From an uncultured Candidatus Melainabacteria bacterium (GTDB lineage: Bacteria; Cyanobacteriota; Vampirovibrionia; Gastranaerophilales; Gastranaerophilaceae): a stretch of DNA of 64,000 nt. The stretch is taken from the NCBI GenBank assembly GCA_934757155.1, contig CAKVLI010000008.1, positions 4,738-68,737 of the forward strand. Direction: 5' to 3'. A model generated the notes under the pieces. It was not told the DNA's origin. It saw only the letters and a list, made by a program, of their open reading frames with translations, and ran no database searches. A program made the position numbers and the translations under genes. How positions within the stretch are numbered: position 1 is the stretch's first letter; every line of letters begins with the position of its first letter. This document shows positions 27,124 to 34,193 of this stretch, in pieces.

Positions 27124-27744
27124 CTACTCAGTGAGCATAAAACCACCTGAAGGAACATTTTTCAATTTGTCACCTTCAATTTTAGCTCTCAAATTTTTAA
27201 TATATTTATACACATAATCTCTTGGCAATTCTAACAAATCAGCTAAATCCTTGGCGAAAACCGTTTTACCAACATTATTCAAGAAATATTCAAACACTAA
27301 TTGCTCTCTATCTGTAAGAGACTTTCTCAAAACAATATTTACATCTTGAGATTTAGCAGAATAAGCTTCAACTTTAGCTAAAAGAGTTTCGTCTTTGTCT
27401 TTTTTCCCAAGAGCTTTTCCTACCATTTCTCTCAAAGAATCTTCCAATGCCGCAGGAGTTTCAATTTCCTTTGCCTTCATATCATTTTTACTGATAGAAA
27501 ATGGCGTGTGAGATATTTGACGTTCACGTTTAAATGCACGTTCAGCAATTGCTGAAAAACCATCGCTGAGGTTATTGTTAGTATTAGAAGAAGTGCCTCT
27601 TGACATAACTATATCTACTACATCATTTGTGGGTTTACTTTCTTCTACCGTTTTTCCTAATCTAGCTGCAAACTCTTCCAGCGTAATTTTTTCCAAAGAA
27701 CTTCTCCACTGTCTTATCTCTTCCTTTGTCAAATAATTAGGCAT
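27124..27744 (-). CDS. Winged-helix DNA-binding protein
   Basis: 206 residues from the ATG at 27744 (AGGAG 8 nt upstream). Residues about 1-30 hold a short helical segment (YLTKEEIRQWRSSLEKITLEEF). The C-terminal 70 residues (LTDREQLVFEYFLN, KTVFAKDLADLLELP, VYKYIKNLRAKIEG, VPSGGFML) form an OmpR/PhoB-type winged helix, but there is no receiver domain; the middle is low-complexity and charged. Probably a transcription factor paired with the DUF262-like protein. Such a wHTH fits TTACA-type direct repeats, but no link to the HLR1-like sites is shown. Confidence 0.72.
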   Translation of the reverse strand: MPNYLTKEEIRQWRSSLEKITLEEFAARLGKTVEESKPTNDVVDIVMSRGTSSNTNNNLSDGFSAIAERAFKRERQISHTPFSISKNDMKAKEIETPAALEDSLREMVGKALGKKDKDETLLAKVEAYSAKSQDVNIVLRKSLTDREQLVFEYFLNNVGKTVFAKDLADLLELPRDYVYKYIKNLRAKIEGDKLKNVPSGGFMLTE

Positions 27745-27873
27745 CAAACATCTCCTATATTCACCTGTGATAGTCTAACTTAATTCCCCTAACGGATTTC
27801 TTTCTTATAATGTATCACAAAATACTCAAAATTTATCAAAATATTTCGCGATGTAAAGATTTATTATCAAACC

Positions 27874-28470
27874 TTAATATTCTTGTACAATTCTCCCCGG
27901 CAAGTGGTTTTGCTGAATTGTATAAAGCAAACCTTCAGCACTTGCTTTATTTTTAAATATACCAACTTGAAGAGTATAATTGTTTGAACCAATACACTTT
28001 ACAATTGGGTTAAGATTTGAACCTGTTTCTAAGATTATATCTTTAGCTACTTTCGCCTGTTCTGCAGAGGTATAAGTTCCTATAAAAACTTTGTAAACAG
28101 GGTCTACTGCAGGTGAAGTCAAAGCATCTGCAACAGAATCAACTTTTTGTTGTTTTACAACATTTACCTCTTCTTGGGAAGTTGTATCCTTTTGAACATC
28201 CTCCGGTTTCTTCATAAGGTCAGTAAATGTTCTACCTTGGTCTTCATCTTGTATCATAGACAAACGTCCGTCAACATTTTTTAAAGCATCTGCAGTGTTA
28301 TCCGTGTCTTGTTGATAGTCCCCAATTGACACGTCAACAGACGGAGAAAATGATTTTATCAGAAATGTTACTACTAAAAGAGTACCGAAAAAAGAAATCA
28401 CAAAAAACTTCAAAAGATTGTAATCTTTAGCGAGATTTTTCTTCATATACTTTTTATAACCGTGACTCAT
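27874..28470 (-). CDS. SPOR-domain membrane protein
   Basis: 198 residues. A basic cytoplasmic start, one membrane segment (about 21-42, LKFFVISFFGTLLVVTFLI), an acidic linker, and a C-terminal SPOR domain (about 122-195: YKVFIGTYTSAEQAKVAKDI..., YTLQVGIFKNKASAEGLLYTI). SPOR domains bind denuded septal peptidoglycan, so a role in division or wall remodelling is likely. It begins 3 nt after the DUF366 gene and is the last gene of the HEAT-queC-DUF366-SPOR row. Confidence 0.87.
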   Translation of the reverse strand: MSHGYKKYMKKNLAKDYNLLKFFVISFFGTLLVVTFLIKSFSPSVDVSIGDYQQDTDNTADALKNVDGRLSMIQDEDQGRTFTDLMKKPEDVQKDTTSQEEVNVVKQQKVDSVADALTSPAVDPVYKVFIGTYTSAEQAKVAKDIILETGSNLNPIVKCIGSNNYTLQVGIFKNKASAEGLLYTIQQNHLPGRIVQEY

Positions 28471-28473
28471 AAT

Positions 28474-29028
28474 TTATACCCCACGAACCTTTGTTGCCGC
28501 TAATTTAATATCATTAATTTCATCTGTGTATCGACTCATAACAGTTAACGCAAATTCTTTAATATCCTTAATTCCAAGTTCACTTTCTAAACCGGATGCT
28601 TTTACCGGAGCACCTTCAGATAATATATTTAACCCTGTGTGAATTAAAACTGACGTAATAGACTTAGTTGCAATAGAAACAGATAATTTACGTCCATTTA
28701 TCATCAAATCGTCACCGTTTCTGACAACAAAAACACCGTGTTCCTCCAGCAATTCCTTGATTATGCAAATCAATAAACGCTGCCTAAATACGCCTTCTGT
28801 TAGACCTACTCCAAATTGCTCAGATATAAAGCTCAACATAGATTTGCTGTAAATCGGCTCATTATTGATAACATCTTCTACATCAACCATTTCAGTCAAA
28901 TGAACTTCGCATTCACCAACAAAGGCAACAATAGCGTCACCCTGAATTTTAAAATTCTTGTAAATCCAATGAGGAGCAAGCTGCGAGCCTATATATTTTA
29001 TCTCTTCATCTATAAATTTTGTTTTCAT
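28474..29028 (-). CDS. DUF366 family protein
   Basis: 184 residues, whole-length match to the DUF366 pattern: KFIDEEIKYIGSQLAPHWIY, GDAIVAFVGECEV, MVDVEDVIN, QRLLICIIKELLEE, GDDLMINGRKLSVSIATKS, IHTGLNI and KVRGV at the C-terminus. The function is unestablished as far as I know. It overlaps the 3' end of queC by 4 bp, which points to a role connected with 7-deazaguanine (queuosine) synthesis or use; that is inference from context. Confidence 0.82.
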   Translation of the reverse strand: MKTKFIDEEIKYIGSQLAPHWIYKNFKIQGDAIVAFVGECEVHLTEMVDVEDVINNEPIYSKSMLSFISEQFGVGLTEGVFRQRLLICIIKELLEEHGVFVVRNGDDLMINGRKLSVSIATKSITSVLIHTGLNILSEGAPVKASGLESELGIKDIKEFALTVMSRYTDEINDIKLAATKVRGV

Positions 29029-29699
29029 ACCTTCTCAAATAAATCATGTAATAATTGTTCGCAATTGTTAGCCTTGAGCGCCTTTTTCAAGTAATGACAG
29101 GACTCACATTCCCCGCAGTGTTTCTCTCCCGAATTATAGCAACTTCTCACCAACTCTAGTGGCACCGAATCCCTAATTGCAATTTTAACTATATCATCCT
29201 TGTTATAATTAATCAAGGGGGCTATAACCTTTGGACGAACAAGCGTAGAAGTTTGAAAAACATTAGAAATTTGCGCCCTAAATGCTTCTGTGTTGTCCGG
29301 AAAAGTTGCACCCTCCTCCTTATTTGCACCATACAGAATAAAATCATAACCATATGAATCACAGAAACAAGCCGCTATATTTAAAAAAAGTGAATTACGA
29401 TTTGGCACCCAAACAGCTTCGGCACTTTCTTTTGTCTCGAAACCTTCCTTGGGAACATCCTCTCCAGACACAAGAGTGGTTTTTGTGATTTCTTTGAGCC
29501 AATCCAGATTAATAACTTTGTGTTCAATATTATAAAATTCGCAGATTGCTTTTGATGCCTTAATCTCTTGCTCGACAGCTTTCTGTCCATAGTCAAAAGT
29601 TAAAGCCAGTTCTACATTATAATCCGTTTCTGCCTTTGAGTAACCAAGCGCTACTAACGAATCTAATCCCCCTGACATCAATATTACAGATTTACTCAT
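29025..29699 (-). CDS. queC: 7-cyano-7-deazaguanine synthase
   Basis: About 224 residues from the ATG at 29699 (GAGGG upstream, inside the end of the HEAT gene). QueC makes preQ0 from carboxy-deazaguanine, ammonia and ATP in the queuosine tRNA pathway. It has the PP-loop SGGLDSLVALGYS, VWVPNRNSLF, GANKEEGATFPDN, and four zinc cysteines in SCYNSGEKHCGECESCHY. No queD, queE or queF is in the window. Start and stop overlap its neighbours, so translation is coupled. Confidence 0.96.
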   Translation of the reverse strand: MSKSVILMSGGLDSLVALGYSKAETDYNVELALTFDYGQKAVEQEIKASKAICEFYNIEHKVINLDWLKEITKTTLVSGEDVPKEGFETKESAEAVWVPNRNSLFLNIAACFCDSYGYDFILYGANKEEGATFPDNTEAFRAQISNVFQTSTLVRPKVIAPLINYNKDDIVKIAIRDSVPLELVRSCYNSGEKHCGECESCHYLKKALKANNCEQLLHDLFEKV

Positions 29700-30648
29700 C
29701 GTCACCCTCGTATTCATCAATTAACTCTTGTGCCTCAGCTTTAATATATTCTGAATAAATCGGTAATGCAATAACTTCATCCAATATATCTCGTCCTTTT
29801 AAATTATACAAAGCAATCAGAGCGTTCTTTTTAACTTCATCGTCATCATCATTTAAACAAGGTCTAATTAAATTAACCGCATCATCATCACCACTGTTCA
29901 TAATCGCTTCAATAGCGTTAATCCTAACTATCGGTGAAGGATCCATCAATGATGATTTTAAAGCCTTTAAAACATTTTTATTATTGAAATTGAGTTTCCC
30001 CAACGCTTCTACTATTCTTTCTTTTAAGAAGGTAAACTTATCTATAAATCCTTGTTTTGATTCCAAAATTGAAACAAGTGGGTCAATCGCACTTGTATCA
30101 CCCAATAATCCAAGAGCAAATGTCGCTGATTCTTTTAGATAGATTGACTTCTCATCCTCATCTTCAACAACATCTATTAACGGTTTAACAGCGTATTTAT
30201 CGCCAATTCTGCCTAAAGCATCAGCGCAGGCCAAACGAACTTTATAATTTTCCTTTTTATTATTAAGGCAATCAAGCAAAATCATAACCGTAGACGGGTC
30301 TTTATAATTAGAAATTGCTTTAGCGCACATTGCACGAACATTTATCAGGCTATCTAAATCATTGTCAGAATCATCATCTGTTTTAATTCTCAATAAATCA
30401 ACTAATATCGCCAACGTAGAAGCAGTTCTATGTGCATCCGTAAACTTGATTATTTGTACCAAAAGTTCGGGGTCATTAATATTCAATAAGCAATAATTGT
30501 ATATACTGACTAGCTCAGAAGAGTCATAAAACTCTTCTAAATTCGCAATATTCTTCGCAACATCAGATGCAGGAGCTTTTCCAACCCCGCAATTCTCAAG
30601 TATAGAATTGTAATCCAAAGCCTTTACGTCCACACAATCACCATACAA
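29692..30648 (-). CDS. HEAT-repeat protein
   Basis: 318 residues, from a TTG at 30648 (MYGDCVDVK); the start is uncertain because no RBS is visible and a GTG lies five codons in. From about residue 60 on, at least six HEAT (PBS-lyase type) repeats: VRAMCAKAISNYKDPSTVMILLD, VRLACADALGRIGDKYAVKPL, LKESATFALGLLGDTSAIDPL, VRINAIEAIMNSGDDDAVNLI and VKKNALIALYNLKGRD. Acidic C-terminus. HEAT arrays of this kind are lyase or chaperone-like in cyanobacteria, but here phycobilisomes are absent, so it is likely a protein-interaction scaffold. Confidence 0.85.
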   Translation of the reverse strand: MYGDCVDVKALDYNSILENCGVGKAPASDVAKNIANLEEFYDSSELVSIYNYCLLNINDPELLVQIIKFTDAHRTASTLAILVDLLRIKTDDDSDNDLDSLINVRAMCAKAISNYKDPSTVMILLDCLNNKKENYKVRLACADALGRIGDKYAVKPLIDVVEDEDEKSIYLKESATFALGLLGDTSAIDPLVSILESKQGFIDKFTFLKERIVEALGKLNFNNKNVLKALKSSLMDPSPIVRINAIEAIMNSGDDDAVNLIRPCLNDDDDEVKKNALIALYNLKGRDILDEVIALPIYSEYIKAEAQELIDEYEGDDE

Positions 30649-30707
30649 TAAAATACTTATTTTAGCAATTATAGAGAGAGTTTTGAGCTTTAATTATCAA
30701 ACTATTT

Positions 30708-30722
30708 CGTAACATTTCTTAA
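30708..30722 (-). promoter_or_regulatory. TTAAGAAATGTTACG motif upstream of the HEAT gene
   Basis: Near copy of the 16-mer at 19566 and 31993. On the plus strand it reads as a 10-bp-period direct repeat (GTAACATT-TC-TTAACAAT), close to the HLR1-type layout. It lies 60 bp before the HEAT gene and 80 bp before the small gene at 30802. Confidence 0.3.
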
Positions 30723-30801
30723 CAATATAAAACCAAAAAGGCAATTAATTTTAATACATAAACTTTATATATACATAGACAGTTTTCACAAGGAGCTAAT
30801 A

Positions 30802-31005
30802 ATGAAAGAAGAAGAATTAAACGCTAAAATGTCCGTTATCGCAGATCCAATCAATAACGTATATAAACTTAATTCAAGACAAGATATAGAAGAAATTCAA
30901 AGAATTTGCAGAATCTTTGCTATTTCCGAACACCAAGCAAACAAACACAAGATGCTTTCTATCAAAAATCTGGCTACTTTCAGATTAGTTTTAAGCAATA
31001 ACTAA
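30802..31005 (+). CDS. Small cytoplasmic protein of unknown function
   Basis: 67 residues, helical (SRQDIEEIQRICRIFAISEHQANKHKMLSIKNLATFRLVL). A clear RBS (AAGGAG, 7 nt before the ATG) and a following terminator make it a convincing single-gene unit. No domain recognised. Confidence 0.65.
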   Translation: MKEEELNAKMSVIADPINNVYKLNSRQDIEEIQRICRIFAISEHQANKHKMLSIKNLATFRLVLSNN

Positions 31006-31034
31006 GGCTCATAAATTCGTTAAATATATCGTCG

Positions 31035-31058
31035 AAGAGGTTTTCTAAACCTCTTTTT
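31035..31058. terminator. Terminator between convergent genes
   Basis: 8-bp stem AAGAGGTT (31035-31042) with AACCTCTT (31048-31055), 5-nt loop, followed by T's. It serves the gene at 30802 and overlaps the 3' end of the minus-strand gene at 31045. Confidence 0.75.
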
Positions 31059-31911
31059 TATTGTCTTTCGAAACAAATAACCTATCTAACAATACATTTT
31101 CAACAAATTTATCAATAGGACTTATCGCTAAAAATAACGCCAGAAAACCACCAACGGTTTTAATCATCTTTCCGTTAATTTCTTTACTCGCTTGATATTT
31201 AGATAGCACGGTTTTTACAGCAACGTTTTTTGTTTGACCTTTTGAAATAGCCTTATTATACATTTTCGCCCAATTTGATTTGGTAAATTCTTCTGCTGAA
31301 CTTCTCACATCATTATACATTTTTATCAAATCATTTATTGTTTTCTGAGCATATAATGTTAAATTTTCTTTTTTATTAACTTTCAAATACTTATTAGAGT
31401 GATAATCAATGTTATTTGTCACAATATCCAAAAATTCTTTTGCGCACTCTTCGTCTTTTCCTCTGTATTTATGCATATTTCCGTTGGTGATAAACGAGTC
31501 CGCCAGACTGGAGATTTTTTCCTGCATATTAATACTTATTTTATCTTTTGATAAAAGTCCAAACAGAGAAAAGACACCTTGCCCGCCTTTGACGGCTGCT
31601 AAGGGAAGAATAATGCTTGCCATACCTTGAAATACAGCTTGTTTCAAACCGCGTTTAGAGCATGGACTGTATTCTGTTTGATCGTTCTTATATTTATCAT
31701 AAATATCAGCCCCTATATATAAAAGTGCAGGTACCCACGTCAGTGTAGCATAGTTTCCAATAAGCGGACGTAATCCCTCACCCACTTCATTAGAGAAAGC
31801 AGCACCTCTTAGCGGCATCTTCATAAGAGGATCTTTATACTCACCCGTTTCCGGATTAATATCATCTAAAGCGTGGAAGTCTACACCTCCGGCAACTATC
31901 GGCTTAATCAT
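31045..31911 (-). CDS. Membrane-associated protein of unknown function
   Basis: 288 residues. Hydrophobic stretches at about 57-70 (ATLTWVPALLYIGA), 96-118 (ASIILPLAAVKGGQGVFSLFG) and near the C-terminus (GGFLALFLAISPIDKFV); the middle is charged and helical. No signal peptide. No known domain. Its neighbour at 32085 is transcribed divergently, with a shared 173-bp upstream region that holds the motif at 31993-32008. Confidence 0.6.
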   Translation of the reverse strand: MIKPIVAGGVDFHALDDINPETGEYKDPLMKMPLRGAAFSNEVGEGLRPLIGNYATLTWVPALLYIGADIYDKYKNDQTEYSPCSKRGLKQAVFQGMASIILPLAAVKGGQGVFSLFGLLSKDKISINMQEKISSLADSFITNGNMHKYRGKDEECAKEFLDIVTNNIDYHSNKYLKVNKKENLTLYAQKTINDLIKMYNDVRSSAEEFTKSNWAKMYNKAISKGQTKNVAVKTVLSKYQASKEINGKMIKTVGGFLALFLAISPIDKFVENVLLDRLFVSKDNKKEV

Positions 31912-31992
31912 AAATGTAAAATCTTTCCCAAAATTGAAATTTAATCATACAACAAACAAGCACAATATTCAACAATAACTTAAAATTGACAA

Positions 31993-32008
31993 TTATTAAG
32001 AAATGTAA
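31993..32008 (+). promoter_or_regulatory. Shared upstream motif TTATTAAGAAATGTAA
   Basis: Identical 16-mer to 19566-19581, followed here by CAAAT. It lies between the divergent starts at 31911 and 32085. Confidence 0.35.
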
Positions 32009-32084
32009 CAAATATTCCTTTTTGTGAAATTTGATAAAATTTATATACTTTATATCTATGTAAGATAAAAAAAGGTATAAGAAG

Positions 32085-32522
32085 ATGGCAAACACAGCAG
32101 CTTTATTAGGAAATTTATTAAACACAAATGCAGATATTAACTTCTATACTCAACAGCAGATTTACTGGAGTAATAAGTATGAAGCTAACTCCGCTAAACT
32201 TTCAAAACAAGTTAGTTATGAAGAAAAATGGGAATCAGCTTACGATGACGCTACTAACGTTGATAAGAAATGTAGCATCAACGGCACAGTTTGGAAAGAA
32301 AAAGATGAAGTATTAAGCGATGCAATGGCTGATAAATATGCTCACGCTAAAGTTAAAGAGTATAACGAAGAGCTTTCCTTGGAATTAGCACAACAAGATA
32401 TGGATTACGATACAATGAAAACTATGTATGAAACAATGCTTGAAGAATTGAGAGCACAACAAGAAAGCGAAAAAAGTGTAGTTTCAAACTCTGCTCAAGA
32501 CACAGGCTTATTGCAATCATAA
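32085..32522 (+). CDS. Small Gln/Glu-rich helical protein of unknown function
   Basis: 145 residues, no signal peptide; N-terminus ANTAALLGNLLNTNADINFY followed by long helices rich in Gln, Glu and Tyr (LAQQDMDYDTMKTMYETMLEEL). No recognised domain. It converges on folD with an 11-bp gap. Confidence 0.65.
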   Translation: MANTAALLGNLLNTNADINFYTQQQIYWSNKYEANSAKLSKQVSYEEKWESAYDDATNVDKKCSINGTVWKEKDEVLSDAMADKYAHAKVKEYNEELSLELAQQDMDYDTMKTMYETMLEELRAQQESEKSVVSNSAQDTGLLQS

Positions 32523-32533
32523 TAGTTAAGGTC

Positions 32534-33355
32534 TTATTGATAGACTTTAGATGCGTTAAACATCAAAGAAGCTATCGTCATAGGACCAACCCCTCCCGGA
32601 ACCGGAGATATATACCCGACAGACGAAGATACATAATCAAAGTCTACATCACCGGTCAGATTGCCGTTTGCATCCCTGAAGATGCCAACGTCAACTATAA
32701 CAGAATTATTCTTAACCATCTTACATCTTACAATTTTTTTACCCGCCGCAGATATCACAATGTCAGCGGCTTTTATTTTGTCTTCCAAATCTTCGGTATA
32801 AGAATGGCACATAGTAACTGTTGCATTTCTTTTCAATAACATCTGAGCCATAGGTTTGCCAACAATATTAGAACGCCCGATAACGACAGCGTCTTTACCT
32901 TCTATCTGAATATTATATTCGTCTAATAACATCAAAATTCCTTGAGGAGTTGCAGGATAAAAATATGGCTCCATACCTATGACAAGTTTACCGACATTTT
33001 CAGGATTAAATCCGTCCACATCCTTCTTTGGCGAAATTGCAGTAACAACCTTGTTTTTATCAATGTGCTCAGGTAATGGCAACTGAACCAAAATTCCCGT
33101 AACATCATCATTATCATTCAGCTCATGAATTTTATTGAGCAAATCGTCCTCAGAGATGTCAGAATTAAATTCCAGTACTGTAGATTTTATTCCGACACGC
33201 TCTGCTGCCTTTTGTTTGTTTCTAACATAAATTTTACTTGCAGGATTGTCACCGATTAAAATCACAACCAAATGAGGTTGTTTTTCAAGCTTAGAAACTC
33301 TGTCTTTAACTTGTTCTAATATTTTTAAAGAAACTTTTTTGCCGTCCAAAATCAT
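32534..33355 (-). CDS. folD: Bifunctional methylene-THF dehydrogenase / methenyl-THF cyclohydrolase
   Basis: 273 residues. Interconverts methylene-, methenyl- and formyl-THF with NADP. Signature segments: YVRNKQKAAERVGI (catalytic Lys), ILVQLPLPEHI, SPKKDVDGFNPENVG, VIGRSNIVGKPMAQML and PVPGGVGPMTIA. Start codon overlaps the stop of the CooC-like gene by 4 bp, so the two are co-translated. It links to the glycine cleavage genes through methylene-THF. Confidence 0.97.
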   Translation of the reverse strand: MILDGKKVSLKILEQVKDRVSKLEKQPHLVVILIGDNPASKIYVRNKQKAAERVGIKSTVLEFNSDISEDDLLNKIHELNDNDDVTGILVQLPLPEHIDKNKVVTAISPKKDVDGFNPENVGKLVIGMEPYFYPATPQGILMLLDEYNIQIEGKDAVVIGRSNIVGKPMAQMLLKRNATVTMCHSYTEDLEDKIKAADIVISAAGKKIVRCKMVKNNSVIVDVGIFRDANGNLTGDVDFDYVSSSVGYISPVPGGVGPMTIASLMFNASKVYQ

Positions 33356-34107
33356 CTGTTATTCTCCTGTGGAAGATTTAAACGTGGGTAAAGATGCTTT
33401 ATTGCCTCATAAACAATTGTAGATTTCCTATCAACAGAGCCATTCAACAAATTTTCATCAACAGGTATTGAACCTAACACATCCATATCAGCTTCTTTAG
33501 TGAACTCATAAACCTCATGCATTTTATCATTAACAGCTTTGTTTATGATTACACCCAATTGTCCGCCAACAGCGTATTTAGTAGAATATTCTTCAATTCG
33601 TCTTGCAAGAGCAATTGATTCAACTGTAGGATTTGCAATTATTAACGAAACGTCAATATCGACATCCACAAGTTGATTCAAGTATTTCAAATCATATTCG
33701 CAATCGAAAATAACAAAATCATAACGCTCTATCAGTTTTTGCAGAGCATCATTAATTTGACTTGTAATAGGACATCTGCAATCACGTGAACCGACTAACC
33801 AAGAAACAATAATATCAACATTTTCATCCAGTGAAACAATGATATCCTCCATTGCCCACTCAACATATTCTTGTTTTGTCATATGCTGCGGTATACCGGT
33901 TCTATACTCGTGTTTACCGCTTCTTATGCCATAAATAGTATTTCTTATATCAAGCCCGAATGTGTGACCTAATTCACCTGTCAAATCGTTATCGAACAAT
34001 AATATGGATTTTTCAGGAAAATACTCCTTCAAAACATTCAAAAAAGCTTTTGTAACTGTAGTTTTCCCGCTTCCGCTCTTTCCTGTAATTGCAATTTTAA
34101 TAGTCAA
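33352..34107 (-). CDS. CooC-like P-loop ATPase (nickel-insertion type)
   Basis: I take TTG at 34107 as the start (AGAGG 9 nt upstream): the frame extends to 34170, but there it runs into the rpoC2 terminator. From this TTG the protein has 251 residues. IAITGKSGSGKTT (5-17) is a deviant Walker A of the MinD/CooC class; FDNDLTGELGHTFG, a CxC pair Cys110-Arg-Cys112 in GSRDCRCPITSQ, FDCEYDLKYLNQ and VDVSLIIANPTVESIALARRI fit CooC, whose CxC binds nickel at the dimer interface. CooC matures CO dehydrogenase; no cooS gene is in this window. Confidence 0.72.
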   Translation of the reverse strand: MTIKIAITGKSGSGKTTVTKAFLNVLKEYFPEKSILLFDNDLTGELGHTFGLDIRNTIYGIRSGKHEYRTGIPQHMTKQEYVEWAMEDIIVSLDENVDIIVSWLVGSRDCRCPITSQINDALQKLIERYDFVIFDCEYDLKYLNQLVDVDIDVSLIIANPTVESIALARRIEEYSTKYAVGGQLGVIINKAVNDKMHEVYEFTKEADMDVLGSIPVDENLLNGSVDRKSTIVYEAIKHLYPRLNLPQENNR

Positions 34108-34150
34108 ATTCGTAAACCTCTTATTATTTTTTAATTCTACCATAAAAAAA

Positions 34151-34175
34151 GAGCCTTGGTTAAACCCCAAGGCTC
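34151..34175 (-). terminator. Terminator of the rpoBC1C2 operon
   Basis: 9-bp perfect stem (GAGCCTTGG / CCAAGGCTC, 34151-34159 with 34167-34175), 7-nt loop, followed on the minus strand by a run of seven T's. It lies 18 nt after the rpoC2 stop. Confidence 0.9.
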
Positions 34176-34193
34176 AAATTTTCTCTCAATATC

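Noticed and set aside
34108..34170. Longer N-terminus for the CooC-like protein
   Set aside because: It runs through the rpoC2 terminator hairpin and its T-run; the TTG at 34107 has an RBS and gives the family's normal N-terminus.
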